From NCBI GenBank assembly GCA_963693285.1, contig OY848917.1, forward strand, positions 11,470,192 through 11,534,191: a DNA stretch of 64,000 bases, read 5' to 3'. Of this stretch, positions 37,925 through 49,149 are shown piece after piece (the stretch's first letter is position 1; each line of letters starts with the position of its first letter). A program made the position numbers and the translations under genes. The notes under the pieces are model-generated. The model made no database searches. It worked only from the letters and a program-made list of their open reading frames with translations, and was not told the DNA's origin. This DNA is from Xestospongia muta. Taxonomy: Eukaryota > Porifera > Demospongiae > Haplosclerida > Petrosiidae.

Positions 37925-39066
37925 ACTACATGTTCACATTGGTATGTCCTGCTAGTCCTCTAACATATTCCTCTAGACTAATTGCATTTGTTGTGAATCT
38001 TGACTTAAGTTCTTCTATCCTTTTGTTCTTGGCCACTGTTTTCCTTGCTCTTTTCGGTGGAGTGGCACCAGTAGCCAATTGCTGCATGCTAACTTCAGAC
38101 ATCACCTGCTCTTTCTTGAATACCTCCAGTATTTCAAAACATTTGGGTTAGCTTTTCCCACGACTTTCTTCAGCTTGCTATGCCATCCATAAAGTATGTG
38201 GCAAAGTCGGCTATTCCAGGCTCTTCTGGGACTTCTGCTTTCACTGCTTGCCAAGCAAGATGCACATACCTCACTGGGACGAATGCCAGTGCTGCAGTCT
38301 TTCTAATGAAGATTCTTACATCTGGATCGTTGATGTACCGTGTGTACCTGCAGTCCAAATGTCTGTATTGTTCTTGTCAGGCACTGGCAAAAATTAAAGT
38401 AACAGCCCTTTGGAGTAGTTAGTGGGAAAGTGAGCTGTACTACTCAGATGATTGCAAGCTCAAAGTTGGACATAACAGTGGTCGGATTGAATTCTATATG
38501 CAATTCTGCACACTTCTGCTTTAGGAGGTTGAACGTCCGTTCATATGTTTCTTGGGTCTTGTTTGGTAGAAGGCAATATGCAAGTGGAAACTGTCGGCTG
38601 AACTTCATTGCATGAGTTGTGAGGATCTGGTAGGACAGTTGAGGGCATGTATGAAATGTTCCATCAACGTAGATGTTTGTTGCTGCAGCGAGAGTGTGGA
38701 GGTTTTCAATGGTCGAAAAGATAATAATTTTGTCCTGTTCTCCATCTTCCACCAGGAGGAATGGTTGGCCATTCAGTGTTTGAGCCCATTCACCCTCAAA
38801 AGTCACTTCTGCTCGTGTCTGGGACATGGGAGGGAGTCGTTTTCTTCTTTCATGGTAGAATGAGGACTTAATGGATGGTAGTATTGGCAATTTTGCTGCT
38901 ATTTCTTCCATGTCTGGTCTGATAGATAGCTTAAGGATCTCATTTTGGTACATCACATTTACAGGCTGGATTGTTTCCAAGACCTTTTTCTTCAGGGAAG
39001 ACATGAGCTTCTCTGCCTCAATTTCTACTTGGTTTGATGGATGGCTGTGGTTGTCACCCCATACAA
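37925..39066 (-). pseudogene. Mutator-like (MULE) transposase
   Basis: The minus strand reads DNHSHPSNQVEIEAEKL (a FLYWCH-adjacent segment) and YVDGTFHTCPQLSYQILTTH. It then gives QFPLAYCLLPNKTQETYERT and VMSNFELAII, the core of the MULE DDE domain with its first two acidic residues. A stop (TGA near 38445) and a one-base shift near 38355 follow. Frame 38358-38170 then gives AALAFVPVRYVHLAWQAVKA. A further shifted frame gives the conserved tail (KKVVGKANPNVF, then SEVSMQQLATGATPPKRARK, ending in ISLEEYVRGL near 37930). The N-terminal FLYWCH zinc finger is missing because the sequence upstream is replaced by the repeat at 39.06-39.27 kb. Confidence 0.9.
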
Positions 39067-39275
39067 AAATGACAAGGTGGCCACTACCTTGCAACAACCT
39101 TGTCACTATGTTGTAATGGAAGGTTGTGACAACTTTGCCACTACCTTGTGACAAGGTTGTCACAATATTTCAAAAACTTTGGATTTGAACTGTTGCAACC
39201 TTGCTACCAGGTTGCAACAACCAGGTAACAAGGTTGTATTTTGCAAGCTTGTCACTACCTTGTCCTCTTACAAAG
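39060..39275. repeat. CAACCTTG/CAAGGTTG self-similar repeat block
   Basis: About 215 bp in which 'caaccttgt', 'caaggttgt' and 'ttgtcactaccttg' alternate in both orientations roughly every 15-25 bp. It can fold back on itself. The first 30 or so residues of the open frame beginning at 39163 are translations of this repeat, so that frame's apparent start is not the transposase start. Confidence 0.75.
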
Positions 39276-39613
39276 TTTCTATAATCCTTTCCCCTGTAGC
39301 TGTTCCTTCAGTCTCAACTAATTCACAAGATCATGACATTGGTATAAAGATCAGAAAGTTTGTATTTATACATCATTGTTTTGTCATTGTATAAGTGCTT
39401 GAACAAAATTGATGATAACTTGATTATTATTAAGTGATAATGATGATTAAATACTGCATGGCTGTATATATTGTTTTGTAACAATAACATGGTAACATGA
39501 TTATAAAGTGATAATGGATGATTAAATGCCACAGTCAACATAGCTGTTTAATAGTTATGGTCGAGATTTCCTGCAACAGTTAGTGCATTTATCGTTTACA
39601 GCGTCAGCGTCGA

Positions 39614-39922
39614 CTAATGCTGTGCGTGCAATAGAGTGCTTAGATTGTACATAATAATAATAATAAGTAACAATACACTTAATACACTTAGTGATACAAC
39701 CTGATAGAATATCCGGATCAAGCGCATTGTTATTTCTTTCAAATCACATTTTTCAAGAGCATGTACCAAGTATATGGCAGAAGCATGGCCACATTCATTT
39801 ACAATTAAAAAAGCAATTCTCATAACTGTTTCCCTGCTGATTCCCATCTCACACATTTCTAACAAATAATGGTGTTCAGATATCTGAAAATTTTTCAGAT
39901 ATCTTTCATTTACTTCAGACAT
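39614..39922 (-). CDS. unrecognised 102-codon frame
   Basis: The minus-strand frame starts with ATG (MSEVNERYLKNFQ) and reads a plausible helical peptide (MCEMGISRETVMRIAFLIVN, then YLVHALEKCDLKEI) before running into AT-rich sequence. I do not recognise it. The start overlaps short 'atatctgaaaa' direct repeats at 39.88-40.06 kb. It may be a piece of an unknown mobile element; there is no splice or promoter evidence. Confidence 0.25.
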   Translation of the reverse strand: MSEVNERYLKNFQISEHHYLLEMCEMGISRETVMRIAFLIVNECGHASAIYLVHALEKCDLKEITMRLIRIFYQVVSLSVLSVLLLIIIIMYNLSTLLHAQH

Positions 39923-41860
39923 AATTCAAACATTTTGCAACACTATTCAGATATAATACATTTCAGGAAGATTTTAAAGTGCAATTTATTCCAACATTTT
40001 TCAGACATGTGTGAAAAATTATGATAGTATTTAGATATTTTTCAGATATATCATTGTTGTAGTGAATATGCTAAGCAAATACTAACTTGTGTACACAGTG
40101 TGGATACCACTTTAGGATACTAACAGTATACAAATTTGGGTACTTTTGGATACTGACATGATTTTGGCTGTGATATGGTGTGCCATTGTTGTCCCAATAC
40201 ATACACATCATTATGTGTGTACAAAACACTTTTCATACAAGGTGTGACCTATACACCTCTTAACATAGCTGCGAGCACACTCTTCTAAATGTGACTAACA
40301 CACTTAAATTTGTGTGCGCAACACACTTCTTATAGAAAGGTGTCACACTGCTAAAATTAATTACACACTTCAAACGCTGTGCCAGGAATGGTATATTTGA
40401 GTATGAACATATAACAATTTGAAAAAAAAGTCAATTACTTATTAGTATGGTTGAAAAAATTTATTATCTTTGGCAATTTTCTCTAAAATTACTTCAATAG
40501 AACAAGGGTTTTCATGAATATCTTCTCATCTCATAGCAAAGGATGCATCCATCAAACTATCGACTACTGTGATATTAGGATTACATACCAATTATATTTT
40601 CTAAACTCAATAAGTAAGGCATTGTTGTGATGTTCAAAAGATGCTTTGTCTTCACCAGGATGAATCTGAGGTTTATAGATATAGATAGGGCAAGTTATTC
40701 CTGGAAATATTTTGTTATCTTATATCAGTCGTAACAGACAAATAAGTTCCTGTTTTCTTTTTTGTCAATGGTAACTTGAATACCAATTCTTGAAAAAAAA
40801 ACTCACCTCAGAAATTTCTTTAGTATACTCCAAATTAAATATGTAGAAAAATGAGAACCAAATCATCAATGCTTGTAAGAAACTGTGACAGGAGAGAACT
40901 GCCCCATCAATGTAAATGATAAGCTACCAACCCCTCACCCTCTGAATAGAAGTGACACCGGGAGAAAGTTGGAATATACTATATCCTTTTTTGTTCATGT
41001 TTGGTCAATAATTGTTCAGCTATCATGGTACACTTGTCACTTATTATAGTTGTAAATGTCATTCACATGTCAATTGACAGTATTGGGCACCTCTAATGTA
41101 CCAAATAGGTCACATATCCTAATGCTATCCTACTTCATTATTGATGACCTATGAGGGGCATATCCTGAACCCATTCTTCTCTCATTATTGATAACCAATG
41201 AAGCAATAATCACTTGTTGTTTCTAGTGAAATAAGCTAAACATCTTTAGTATTAACTATAAAAGTAAACTGTATAATGATAAGTACATTAAGTTACTCAA
41301 AACAACTCAAGCCTATGTGGGCATAGTACCATCAAGTAATTCAACGAATTGGTTTTTAAACAATTGTTCCACCTTTCTCTTTTTGATTTCTAAATTGGAG
41401 TTAAAAGAATGCACCCTTTCTTTCCTCAAGTTTCTATTGAATAAGATAAAATGGTGTGAATATTTATTCAATATTTTCAACCATTATAATATGTCACAAT
41501 GTAATGATATCCTTATAGTAGTGTTGTTCTAGTATATAGCACTAATATTACACTGTATAATAGCATTTTGTCTGTGATACTCACAGTCATTAATCAACTA
41601 TTGTACATTGATATTGACAAGTACCAGTATCATGTATTTGTATATATATACTAATTATTATTTCAGTATAGTGTATTACAGTTCTATACCTTGTACTACA
41701 ACAAATTAAGTACAGTATATAGTTCTAATAGTTATAACAAGCTAAGTATTATAACAACGTGGAATTTATCATAGCTAGCTTAGGGAAGTCCTTTGATGTT
41801 AACATATTTGTGTTCATGTCTTGTTCATGTCTTCTTCTTGTTGCATTGACTTTAGCGTTA
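39923..41860. other. gene-free stretch with short-motif cluster
   Basis: No gene supported; the plus frame 41317-41532 has no domain. At 40190-40380 'tgtgtacaaaacactt', 'ggtgtgacc', 'acacctctt' and similar hexamers alternate in both orientations, like the clusters at 33.4 and 37.3 kb. Confidence 0.4.
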
Positions 41861-41864
41861 CCCC

Positions 41865-42082
41865 TTTTGGCTGCTGAAGCACTTTCAAAGTTGAATCTGT
41901 AGAAGTGATATGCAGCACTTACATGTGTGGTCCAAGCATCATTGGTATTTGAGTACCAACATGAGTAGAGTATATGATGGATTAATTCGTTGTTTCATCC
42001 CTTCATCTTTGATGTTTTTCAGTTCATATGTTACGTATTCCCCAAACACATCATCAGCATCTTTTTGAATAGGTTTTGATGT
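41865..42082 (-). pseudogene. BESS-like segment of a Harbinger helper gene
   Basis: Minus strand from 42082 reads DADDVFGEYVTYELKNIKDE and then GMKQRIN. An acidic residue pair followed by F-G-x-Y-V-x-x-E-L is the spacing of BESS motifs. It abuts the target-site duplication of the hAT element at 42091. The matching MADF part lies at 45.45-45.65 kb on the same strand, beyond the hAT and a transposase on the opposite strand. Assignment is by analogy with 34.97-35.90 kb. Confidence 0.4.
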
Positions 42083-42090
42083 GTTGCTTG

Positions 42091-44600
42091 TAGGGATGGG
42101 CGATATATTGAATAAACAGTAAAACTGCAGTAATAGCTTCCATGGTTATTGATCGTCGCAATAATCGATCCTCATGATAACGAGTGTGACAGCGCAACTG
42201 CACATGCGCATCTATTATCTCAAAATGGGGTCGTCTAGCTCTACTGCCTCATCTGAACTTACTCTTACGAAGAAGCCTAAAGCAGTTAGCATTGTCTGGG
42301 ATTATTTTGGCCTAAAAGCTGACAATGAAGGAAGAGTACTGACCGAAAAAGAGTCTCTTCCAGTATGCAGAGTATGCTTGAAGGAAGTGCCAGCAAAGAG
42401 TGGCAATACCAGTAACATGTTGGTACATTTGAGAGAACACCATCCCAACAAGTATAGTGAAGCACATCCTAAGGTAGCCAAGAAGGGAATAAAGGCTAAA
42501 GGTGATGGACAAGTACAGCCCACCCTGCAGCAGACATATGAACGTGCTACTAAGTACCCTCCCCAATCGCCCACAGCAGTAGAGCTGAATTCTGCAGTCA
42601 CATACTTCATTGCAAAAGACATGCGACCAGTATCTATTGTTGAAAAGCCTGGTTTTCAACACATGGTATCCAAGTTAAATCCTCGTTATCAGCTTCACAG
42701 TAGAAAGCATTTTTCTGATTATGAAGTTCCTAAGCTTTGCTTATCAACATCTCCTCTCTATGAAGATCACACAGGCCGTAATATAGCAGCTGCATTAAAG
42801 GATATTTTAGAGAACTGGGGACTTTCAGCAGAGAATCTCATTGCTACAACTAAATCTCCACTGAAGAGCAGTACAATAATTTATTGTATAGATTATTATT
42901 AGAGCAGTTTATCATGTAGTGTTGTATTGTCATGATCTTCACAATCAATTAAGAAGTTAATTTATACTCCAATTGACTGTAGAAGAATCACTTAATTCTC
43001 TTAAGAATAATTAATATTGTTATTAATCAATTATTTTACTAACTTTTGGACATTAATCATAGTGTCTTGTGAGTGCAATAATAATGTTATATTTTAATTT
43101 ATTGTTTTAATGAATTGAACTTTACATCATAATTTAGTAAGTTATTTATATTCTATATATAGCACATGATGTCCAGCTGTATACATGTTAACTAAATAAT
43201 TTGTACATATATGTATAAAAAGAGACTAATTAAGTTATGATTAACTCTCCAGTTATTTATGTCATCCTCACTATATTGTTCCACATTATATTTGCATCTA
43301 ATATAGCATTTAATACTCTTCAGTGGACAAGGCTAGGCTGCTTTGGCCACAATTTAGATCTTGCCATCAACAAAGCCCTTCGGTGTGCTAGAGTTCAAAG
43401 TGCTCTTGCAAAATGCCGCCGCCTTGTTGAGCTATTTCATAGGAGTTGGACCTTCCAGTGCACAAACTAGTGTGCTAGAGTTCAAAGTGCTCTTGTTAAG
43501 CTATTTGATAGGAGTTGGAAAAAAGCACGTGATCTCAACGAGAAGCAGCAATCTTTGGGCCTTCCAGTGCACAAACTAGTGGGATCAGTGTCTAAAAGAT
43601 GGGGATCAAGTTACAACATGGTTGAACGTTTAGTTGAGCAACAGCAAGCTATTTGTGGTGTTCTTATTGCTGATCGTGACAATCGTCACTTCATGCCATC
43701 AGATGTCACGTTTTCAGTATTGGAAACAATTATTGAAGTTCTTAAGCCCATTGCTACACTGACTGATGCTTTATCAGGGGAGAAGCATGTAACAAATTCA
43801 GCACTATTTACAATTACACGATATATAGAGAAAGCCATGACTGTCACAGCTGAAGATACTGGCTTAGTAGGTGAAATGAAGACAGCACTGCTTGAGGACA
43901 TGAAGAAACGAAATACCTCATCTGATGTTGAAGAGTTAATCCACACTGCTTCATTTTTAGACCCAAGGTTTAAAGACTCTCAGCTAGATGATCAAAAGAA
44001 GGCTACAGTTCTATCTTCTGTTCGTGAAGCATGCCTCCTTCTTGAACTTGATGGAACAGTACAACAGATACGACACCTACACGTTCATTGGACATGGAAG
44101 AGAATCAACCTCCTAAGAAGCGGTTGAAAGGATTAGCTGCAGTTCTCAGTAAGATTACTGGAAAATCTAAATAACATGCAATTTCACTCTCAACTTTCTG
44201 TTCAGGTGTCATGGCTACTCTAGGAGAATTGTGACATTCACCAGTAGCTTCAATGGAAATAGACCCACTGCAGTGGTGAAAGAAAGAAGAGGGAAGGTTT
44301 CCTAACTTAGCACAGCTAGCCAAGAAATTTCTCTGTATTTGTAGTACTAGCGTCCCGTCAGAATAGATATTCAGTAAAGCAGGGTACATTAATGACAATC
44401 TGAGATCTCAATTAAACCCAAAAAATGTTGACAAGTTCGTTTTTCTTTCTGTAAATATGCATTAATGTTATTATTGCAAAATTGTTTGAAAATTTTCATG
44501 GGTTTAGACAATACCACTATGATATATGATAATCAAAATTATTGTGATAAATGACATAATGATAATCGTGACGATCAAATACTGTTATCGCCCATCCCTA
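42091..44600 (+). mobile_element. hAT element 1 with intact ends and 8-bp target duplication
   Basis: The ends are inverted repeats: TAGGGATGGGCGATA at 42091-42105 and TATCGCCCATCCCTA at 44586-44600. Both are flanked by the same octamer GTTGCTTG (42083-42090 and 44601-44608), the 8-bp target-site duplication typical of hAT transposition. The element is 2510 bp. Its transposase is broken (see next entry), so it could move only with enzyme supplied from elsewhere. It was inserted into a Harbinger element. Confidence 0.95.
42225..44465 (+). pseudogene. hAT transposase, BED-finger type, disabled
   Basis: The likely start is ATG at 42225 (MGSSSSTASS). A BED zinc finger follows: VWDYFGL, then VCRVCL (CxxC), then MLVHLREHH. 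The frame stops at 42902. About 400 bp of AT-rich sequence replaces the region that should carry the first catalytic acid. Coding resumes at about 43320 with LGCFGHNLDLAINKAL and passes an imperfect tandem duplication at 43384-43585. It continues through VSKRWGSSYNMVERL, PIATLTDALSG and TASFLDPRFKD. After a shift the C-terminal dimerisation region appears (LAQLAKKFLCICSTSVPSE, stop, IFSKAGYI) with two in-frame stops. Not functional as read. Confidence 0.85.
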
Positions 44601-44670
44601 GTTGCTTGCAGACTCCATAATGGTAATAGCTTTCTCTAAAATCTTACTTTTTTTATAATCATTGCATAGG

Positions 44671-45437
44671 TACCAAGGACAGAGATAGAATGGAACTCTA
44701 TTGCCTATGATTTCGAGAAACAGTGGAATTTCCCCCACTGTATAGGATCAATGGACGGAAAGCATATAGTAATTAGACCACCCACTGGGAGCGGTTCTTA
44801 CTACTTTAACTTAGATGTCGGATGCAACGGTAGAATATCTGATAGCGGTGTATTTAAAAACTGTTCGTTATTCAATGCAATGGAAAACAATACTCTCCAA
44901 ATACCTCCTCCAGAGCCTCTAGATGATGGAAGCAGATTACCCATTCCATACATGATGGTAGCTGATGATGCGTTTCCATTGAAACAATACATACAAAAAC
45001 CATTTGGGCAAGCAGGGTTAACAAACGAAAGAAGGATTTTCAACTATCGCCTGAGCCGAGCAAGACGTATCATTGAAAACAGTTTCGGAATTCTAGCCAA
45101 CAGGTTCAGGATTTATATGGCACCGATCAATTTGTCTCCTCACAAAGTTGAAAAGATTATTATCGCTTGCTGTAGCTTGCATAATTTTCTCTGCACTAAG
45201 AATACATCTACAGGAGTGATAGAATGTGTTGTGGAATCTTCTCTATCAAAGCGTCCAGGTTTAGTGTAAATCACCTTTGTAGAATGGAGACAAGGGCAGC
45301 AGCCTCAAGGAATGCTCTCTCTTGAATGTAGGCGGAGTAATAGAAGCTCTCAAGGTGCAAGAGAAGTACGTGAACATTTAGTACAATACTTCATATCTGA
45401 TGCAGGAAGTGTGTCATGGCAGAGCACCATGATCTAA
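44671..45437 (+). pseudogene. PIF/Harbinger transposase, DDE half (copy 3)
   Basis: After a TGCATAG acceptor-like site the plus strand reads EIEWNSIAYDFEKQWNF and HCIGSMDGKHIVI with the first catalytic D. Then RPPTGSGSYYFN jumps directly to LDVGCNGRISDSGVF with the second D; the roughly 20-residue block normally between them (starting Y-K-G-T) is deleted. FNYRLSRARRIIENSFG supplies the third acidic residue (E). The frame continues past TAA at 45267-45269 with the typical tail (FVEWRQGQQP, REVREHLVQYF) to the stop at 45435. Its N-terminus is missing; the hAT at 42.1-44.6 kb lies immediately upstream. Confidence 0.85.
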
Positions 45438-45449
45438 TTTAATGATAAT

Positions 45450-45912
45450 TTTACTGACCCCTAAGTTTGATTGCGTAGTCTTTGGTGTAACATAGTCTTC
45501 CAAGAATTCTAGCTGTTTATAATGTAGCCATCTTGTTACATACACATCATCTACTCCTGTCCCAGTTTTCTCTTTTTCATTTTTCCTCTTTCTCTTCCAG
45601 AGTTTGGGATTTCTGTAAGTGCCTTGCTTCTCATATCTCTGTTGAAATAGTCTTTACTCTTTGTGTTGTTATAACACTGGCCTCTCCTCGTACAACGTGA
45701 TTAAAAGATTTACATTTGTCCATTTCTTCTCCATTTTTAAGGAAACCACAACCACTACTGTTTCCATGGTTACCTTTGATCTTGTTGCGATATTCTCGCA
45801 TGGAATAGATGGCATCCCTATAGCTTGCAACAAGTTGCATGCGATCAACTATTGTCGCGATTTTCATGATACACGATAAGATATATCTCGTGCAACATGT
45901 TGCATACAACAA
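45450..45912 (-). pseudogene. MADF helper gene fragment (Harbinger copy 3)
   Basis: Minus-strand reading at 45650-45455 gives a basic linker (KLWKRKRKNEKEK) followed by VTRWLHYKQLEFLEDYV and TPKTTQSNL, the distal helix of a MADF domain. The transposase on the plus strand ends 15-20 bp away, so the two genes converge. The upstream part to 45912 contains 'ttgcaacaagttgcatgcgat' and 'cgtgcaacatgttgca' palindromes that may be the element's right end. The first half of the MADF domain was not found. Confidence 0.55.
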
Positions 45913-46378
45913 AATTGCCTCATGTATCCCAGCCTTTATGTATGGCTTGACACAGCATTTATGTATGGCTTTGTATCTTTTGGGCGGACAAATGGTAAGA
46001 CTATTACATAAAACTCAAATTCCGTTACGATTAGTATAGTGGGTGATGAAGGCTTACTGTCTAATATTGAAGAAGCAACTGTTCTGGAAGCATAACCTTA
46101 TACTTGTAATTACATATATGAGGTGAGACAATACAACTACAAGACCTGACCTGTGCATGGACATGGTGAGATAGTTCCGACATTTTTGTGTCAGCAATTA
46201 AAGCCAAAATGTCTTTTCCACTCTTCATTGTGTATATGGTATAGTCTAATCGACTTCTTTCCGTTGCTGGACTTTTTGTGGAAGTGCAAGGTACAGTCCA
46301 TTATCTAAGATTACAAACATAACCTTGGTATTTTTAGATACATCTTGAAGTATCAGTAGTAACGACTTACACCAGATG
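45913..46378. other. spacer between Harbinger copy 3 and hAT element 2
   Basis: A short repeat 'cctttatgtatggctt'/'atttatgtatggcttt' occurs in tandem at 45940-45972. No gene supported. Confidence 0.35.
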
Positions 46379-48971
46379 CAGGCCTGCCAAGTTATGTGAC
46401 CAAATTTTCTTGAGATTCCTGGAGGCTTGCGCAACATACAGCTAGCACGTGACTATACATGGATATTATGAAATCTTTAGTAATATTTACAAAATTATTT
46501 TCTTTGATGTAGTTCATTATACTTCGTGGCTGCTGACTTAGATGCTTTGAGTACATTATTCGGTGGTTCCCAGGAGAAGCAAGTGTCTCCATTAGCCAGT
46601 TTAATAGTTACAATTGAAGATAGAGTTCCATTGGGGTCAAGACATGATCGTGTGGGTGTCTTATTTAGCTTTATTAAATTGAAGACTCTTTCTTCTCCTG
46701 CATTACTGTGTGGTATACACAATAACAGCGTAGCAAGTTTGAAGAGGTTGGAAAATCTCTTTGAGCCATCGACATTACAAATTTGGCTATGTGGCCCCAG
46801 ATTAGATCCGTTTTATGGTGTTCTGTTCCGATTTTGTTTTCAGCAATGATTGCTTCTTTCCAAACATGCTGTGGAATATGAGAGTTCTCTAGTAGTTGAT
46901 AATCAATGAACTGTTCCTGAAGTCTATCAAGCTTAGTAGGAGCAAATTGCAGTAAGTTGGAATAGGTAGAACAGAAGTGAAGGAACAGTTAACTCTCTGT
47001 GGAAAGTTTAAGAACTTGGAATGATTAAGCAGGTCATCTGCAAACAGTAACTTCTGCAATGCTTGAGTAGTAGCATCTACATAGTAAGCCCTTACTGACT
47101 TGTAGAATGTTTTCATTGCATTCTCATCAATATCACCATTTTCAAGTAGCCAGCATATTAATTGCTTTGTCATTACTCCTACAGTCAGTTCACTGTCACT
47201 AAGCTGATTGTCTTTACACAGATAGTCAAGAATGCTCTGATCTCATCAGCAATAAGAAAAATGGTGAGATATTCTCTTTGCAAGATTAAATCTACTAAAT
47301 ACAGGCAAAACAGCCTGATAGAACAGCAAGTACACTTCTGAAATTGGATTCTCAAAGACAACACGTAATCGATTAAACCTGGATAGGGGTTCATTCTCAG
47401 ATAGAAAGTAGCTTTTCAGTGATTGATAAAGCTGTAATATCTGATGAATGGCTTGTTCTAGGCTCAGCTAATGGACACTGACATATCTAACAATCTCCCG
47501 ATAATTGCTGTCGTAAAACTCACAAAACTCTTTCAGGACACTTTTGCGCTTTGTACTTTTGTCAAACCAGTAGAATATGTCTATACACATATCTTCTACA
47601 TCAAACGTAGAGACTCTGTGAAGTACTTCCGATGCATGGGATGCAATATTATGGAGTAAATGGCAAGGGCAACCCATGAAGTAGCATGCAGGGTTTCTTG
47701 CTTGTACTTCGGTCTTAATAGAATGATGTTGCCCAATATTTACACTGGCGTTGTCTACACCAAACCCGACACAATGCTTCCACGGAATGTTTAGAGTTGA
47801 AAGAACACTGTCAACCTTTGCAAAAATTGCTGAAGCCGTGCCACAATCTCGCCCAGATGTAGTACACATATCTAGTAATTGCGTAGTAACCTGTCACCTG
47901 GAGTGATCATAGATCCTAACTGCGAGTGGATTTAACTTCTCCAGGTTAGTGTCATTGGAGCCCTCAATCTGAAGAATAAAAGGTTCAATTTTCATACTTT
48001 CAACCAAGGCATCTATAGATAAGTGAAAAATATACAAATATAATTGACAGCATATTAATCAGACTGAAAATAGATCCTCTCACTCGCTTTCATCCCCCCA
48101 CACATAGACACATTATACACATACACAGAGCCACAAATATCAGTCTTCACCTTTAAAGTGTGGTGCAATTCCAAAGTTCAAGGTGGAGGTTGCCTTCGTT
48201 CGACGACTAGCATATTTCTTTGCTACCATACTGTCACTAAATATGTCACAAACAAGGGGAGTAAAACGATCAGAGATCGCCAATGGAAGATTACACTCAA
48301 CAATAAAGTTTGTCATCTTTACTTCGGCACGAATAATCTGTATGAATATAACCGAAGAACAATTACCACCTATACAGACTTTAAAACCTAAAAGGAATAA
48401 CCAAGTGACTCACCTTGTCTGCTAGTGGATCTGGCCTAAAGGACAACTGAGTCTGTGTCTCAATTTCCCTCGATAACCTCTGGTGGTTCTTCCCAGCAAT
48501 ATGACTTCTGACATTTGTTATTCCCTGGTGTGCACAGCTCAGGGTCTTGCAACACACTGTACATCTAAAGCTGAACGGATCATGAGGCACGGACACAATA
48601 AAAGTCCAGGTTTTTGTCCAATCCTTAGAAAATTTGGACTTGTATTTGTAGGCTCCCAAGAACCTCGCCCGTTTCGGCCTTGATTCAAGCTCCGGGCCAC
48701 TGCTTTGATCATCACACGTACCACAGCTGTCACTAACATGACTATAAGATGAGCTTGAACTAGGCCCTGGATGATCCATCTCAGCCACGTGGCGTTCACA
48801 ACAAGTCAAAGTCCAAGCGCTCGCATTCGATTCCACCAAAGGTGGGCAGAGGTCTTAGGCACGAGAATCAACTTGGATCTGCTGTTAGAATTTCTTCCTT
48901 TCCCGTGAGACCTCGAGAACGTTGGGGAATTTGTGAGACTCACGGAAAATCCGTGAGACTTGGCAGAGCTG
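46379..48971 (-). mobile_element. hAT element 2 with probable ends
   Basis: The left end CAGGCCTGCCAAG at 46379 and the reverse complement of the right end, CAGCTCTGCCAAG (ending 48971), match at 11 of 13 positions. Flanks read accagatg|CAGG on the left and GCTG|ccagatgc on the right, giving a shared CCAGATG(C) of 7-8 bp as target duplication. The inside encodes a minus-strand hAT transposase whose N-terminus and C-terminus both lie within these borders, which supports the ends. Confidence 0.7.
46495..48839 (-). pseudogene. hAT transposase with introns, several lesions
   Basis: Exon 1 (48839-about 48409) reads FSKDWTKTWTFIVSV and FRCTVCCKTLSCAHQG, a CxxC...H finger of the BED/C2H2-hAT kind, and ends at GACAAG|GTGAGT. 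Exon 2 (48337-48151) reads VECNLPLAISDRFTPLVCDI and SRRTKATSTLNFG. Exon 3 starts at 48012 (DALVESMKIEPF, IEGSNDTNLEKL) and meets a TGA at 47894. It continues VGFGVDNASVNIG, CHLLHNIASHA and DIFYWFDKSTKR, then a TAG in the conserved R-W-L-S-L-E site near 47470. Further shifts follow near 47300. The C-terminal dimerisation block IPHSNAGEERVFNLIK lies at 46722-46650. Four or more lesions make it inactive. Confidence 0.85.
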
Positions 48972-49149
48972 CCAGATGCCTGATGCCTGATTCTTCCTTT
49001 GTCTTTTAGAGGGGACTAAACAGAGATGCAAACCTCACAATTACAAGTTCAGTGAGAAATAATTTTTTAACAAAATTATTATAACGCAAACATGTATATA
49101 AATAGTACGTTGTGTTTGTATTGTGTTTACAGTGTTGTATATTATGTCA
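48972..49149. other. spacer between hAT elements
   Basis: No gene. The right target duplication of hAT element 2 is followed by a short echo of it ('ccagatgcctgatgcctga'). Confidence 0.4.

Noticed and set aside
39066..39163. N-terminal 30 residues of the MULE frame as a real domain
   Set aside because: They are coded by the CAACCTTG/CAAGGTTG repeat block.
42302..42662. Two minus-strand frames opposite the hAT BED-finger exon
   Set aside because: Antisense shadows; the plus strand carries the BED finger and lies within defined element ends.
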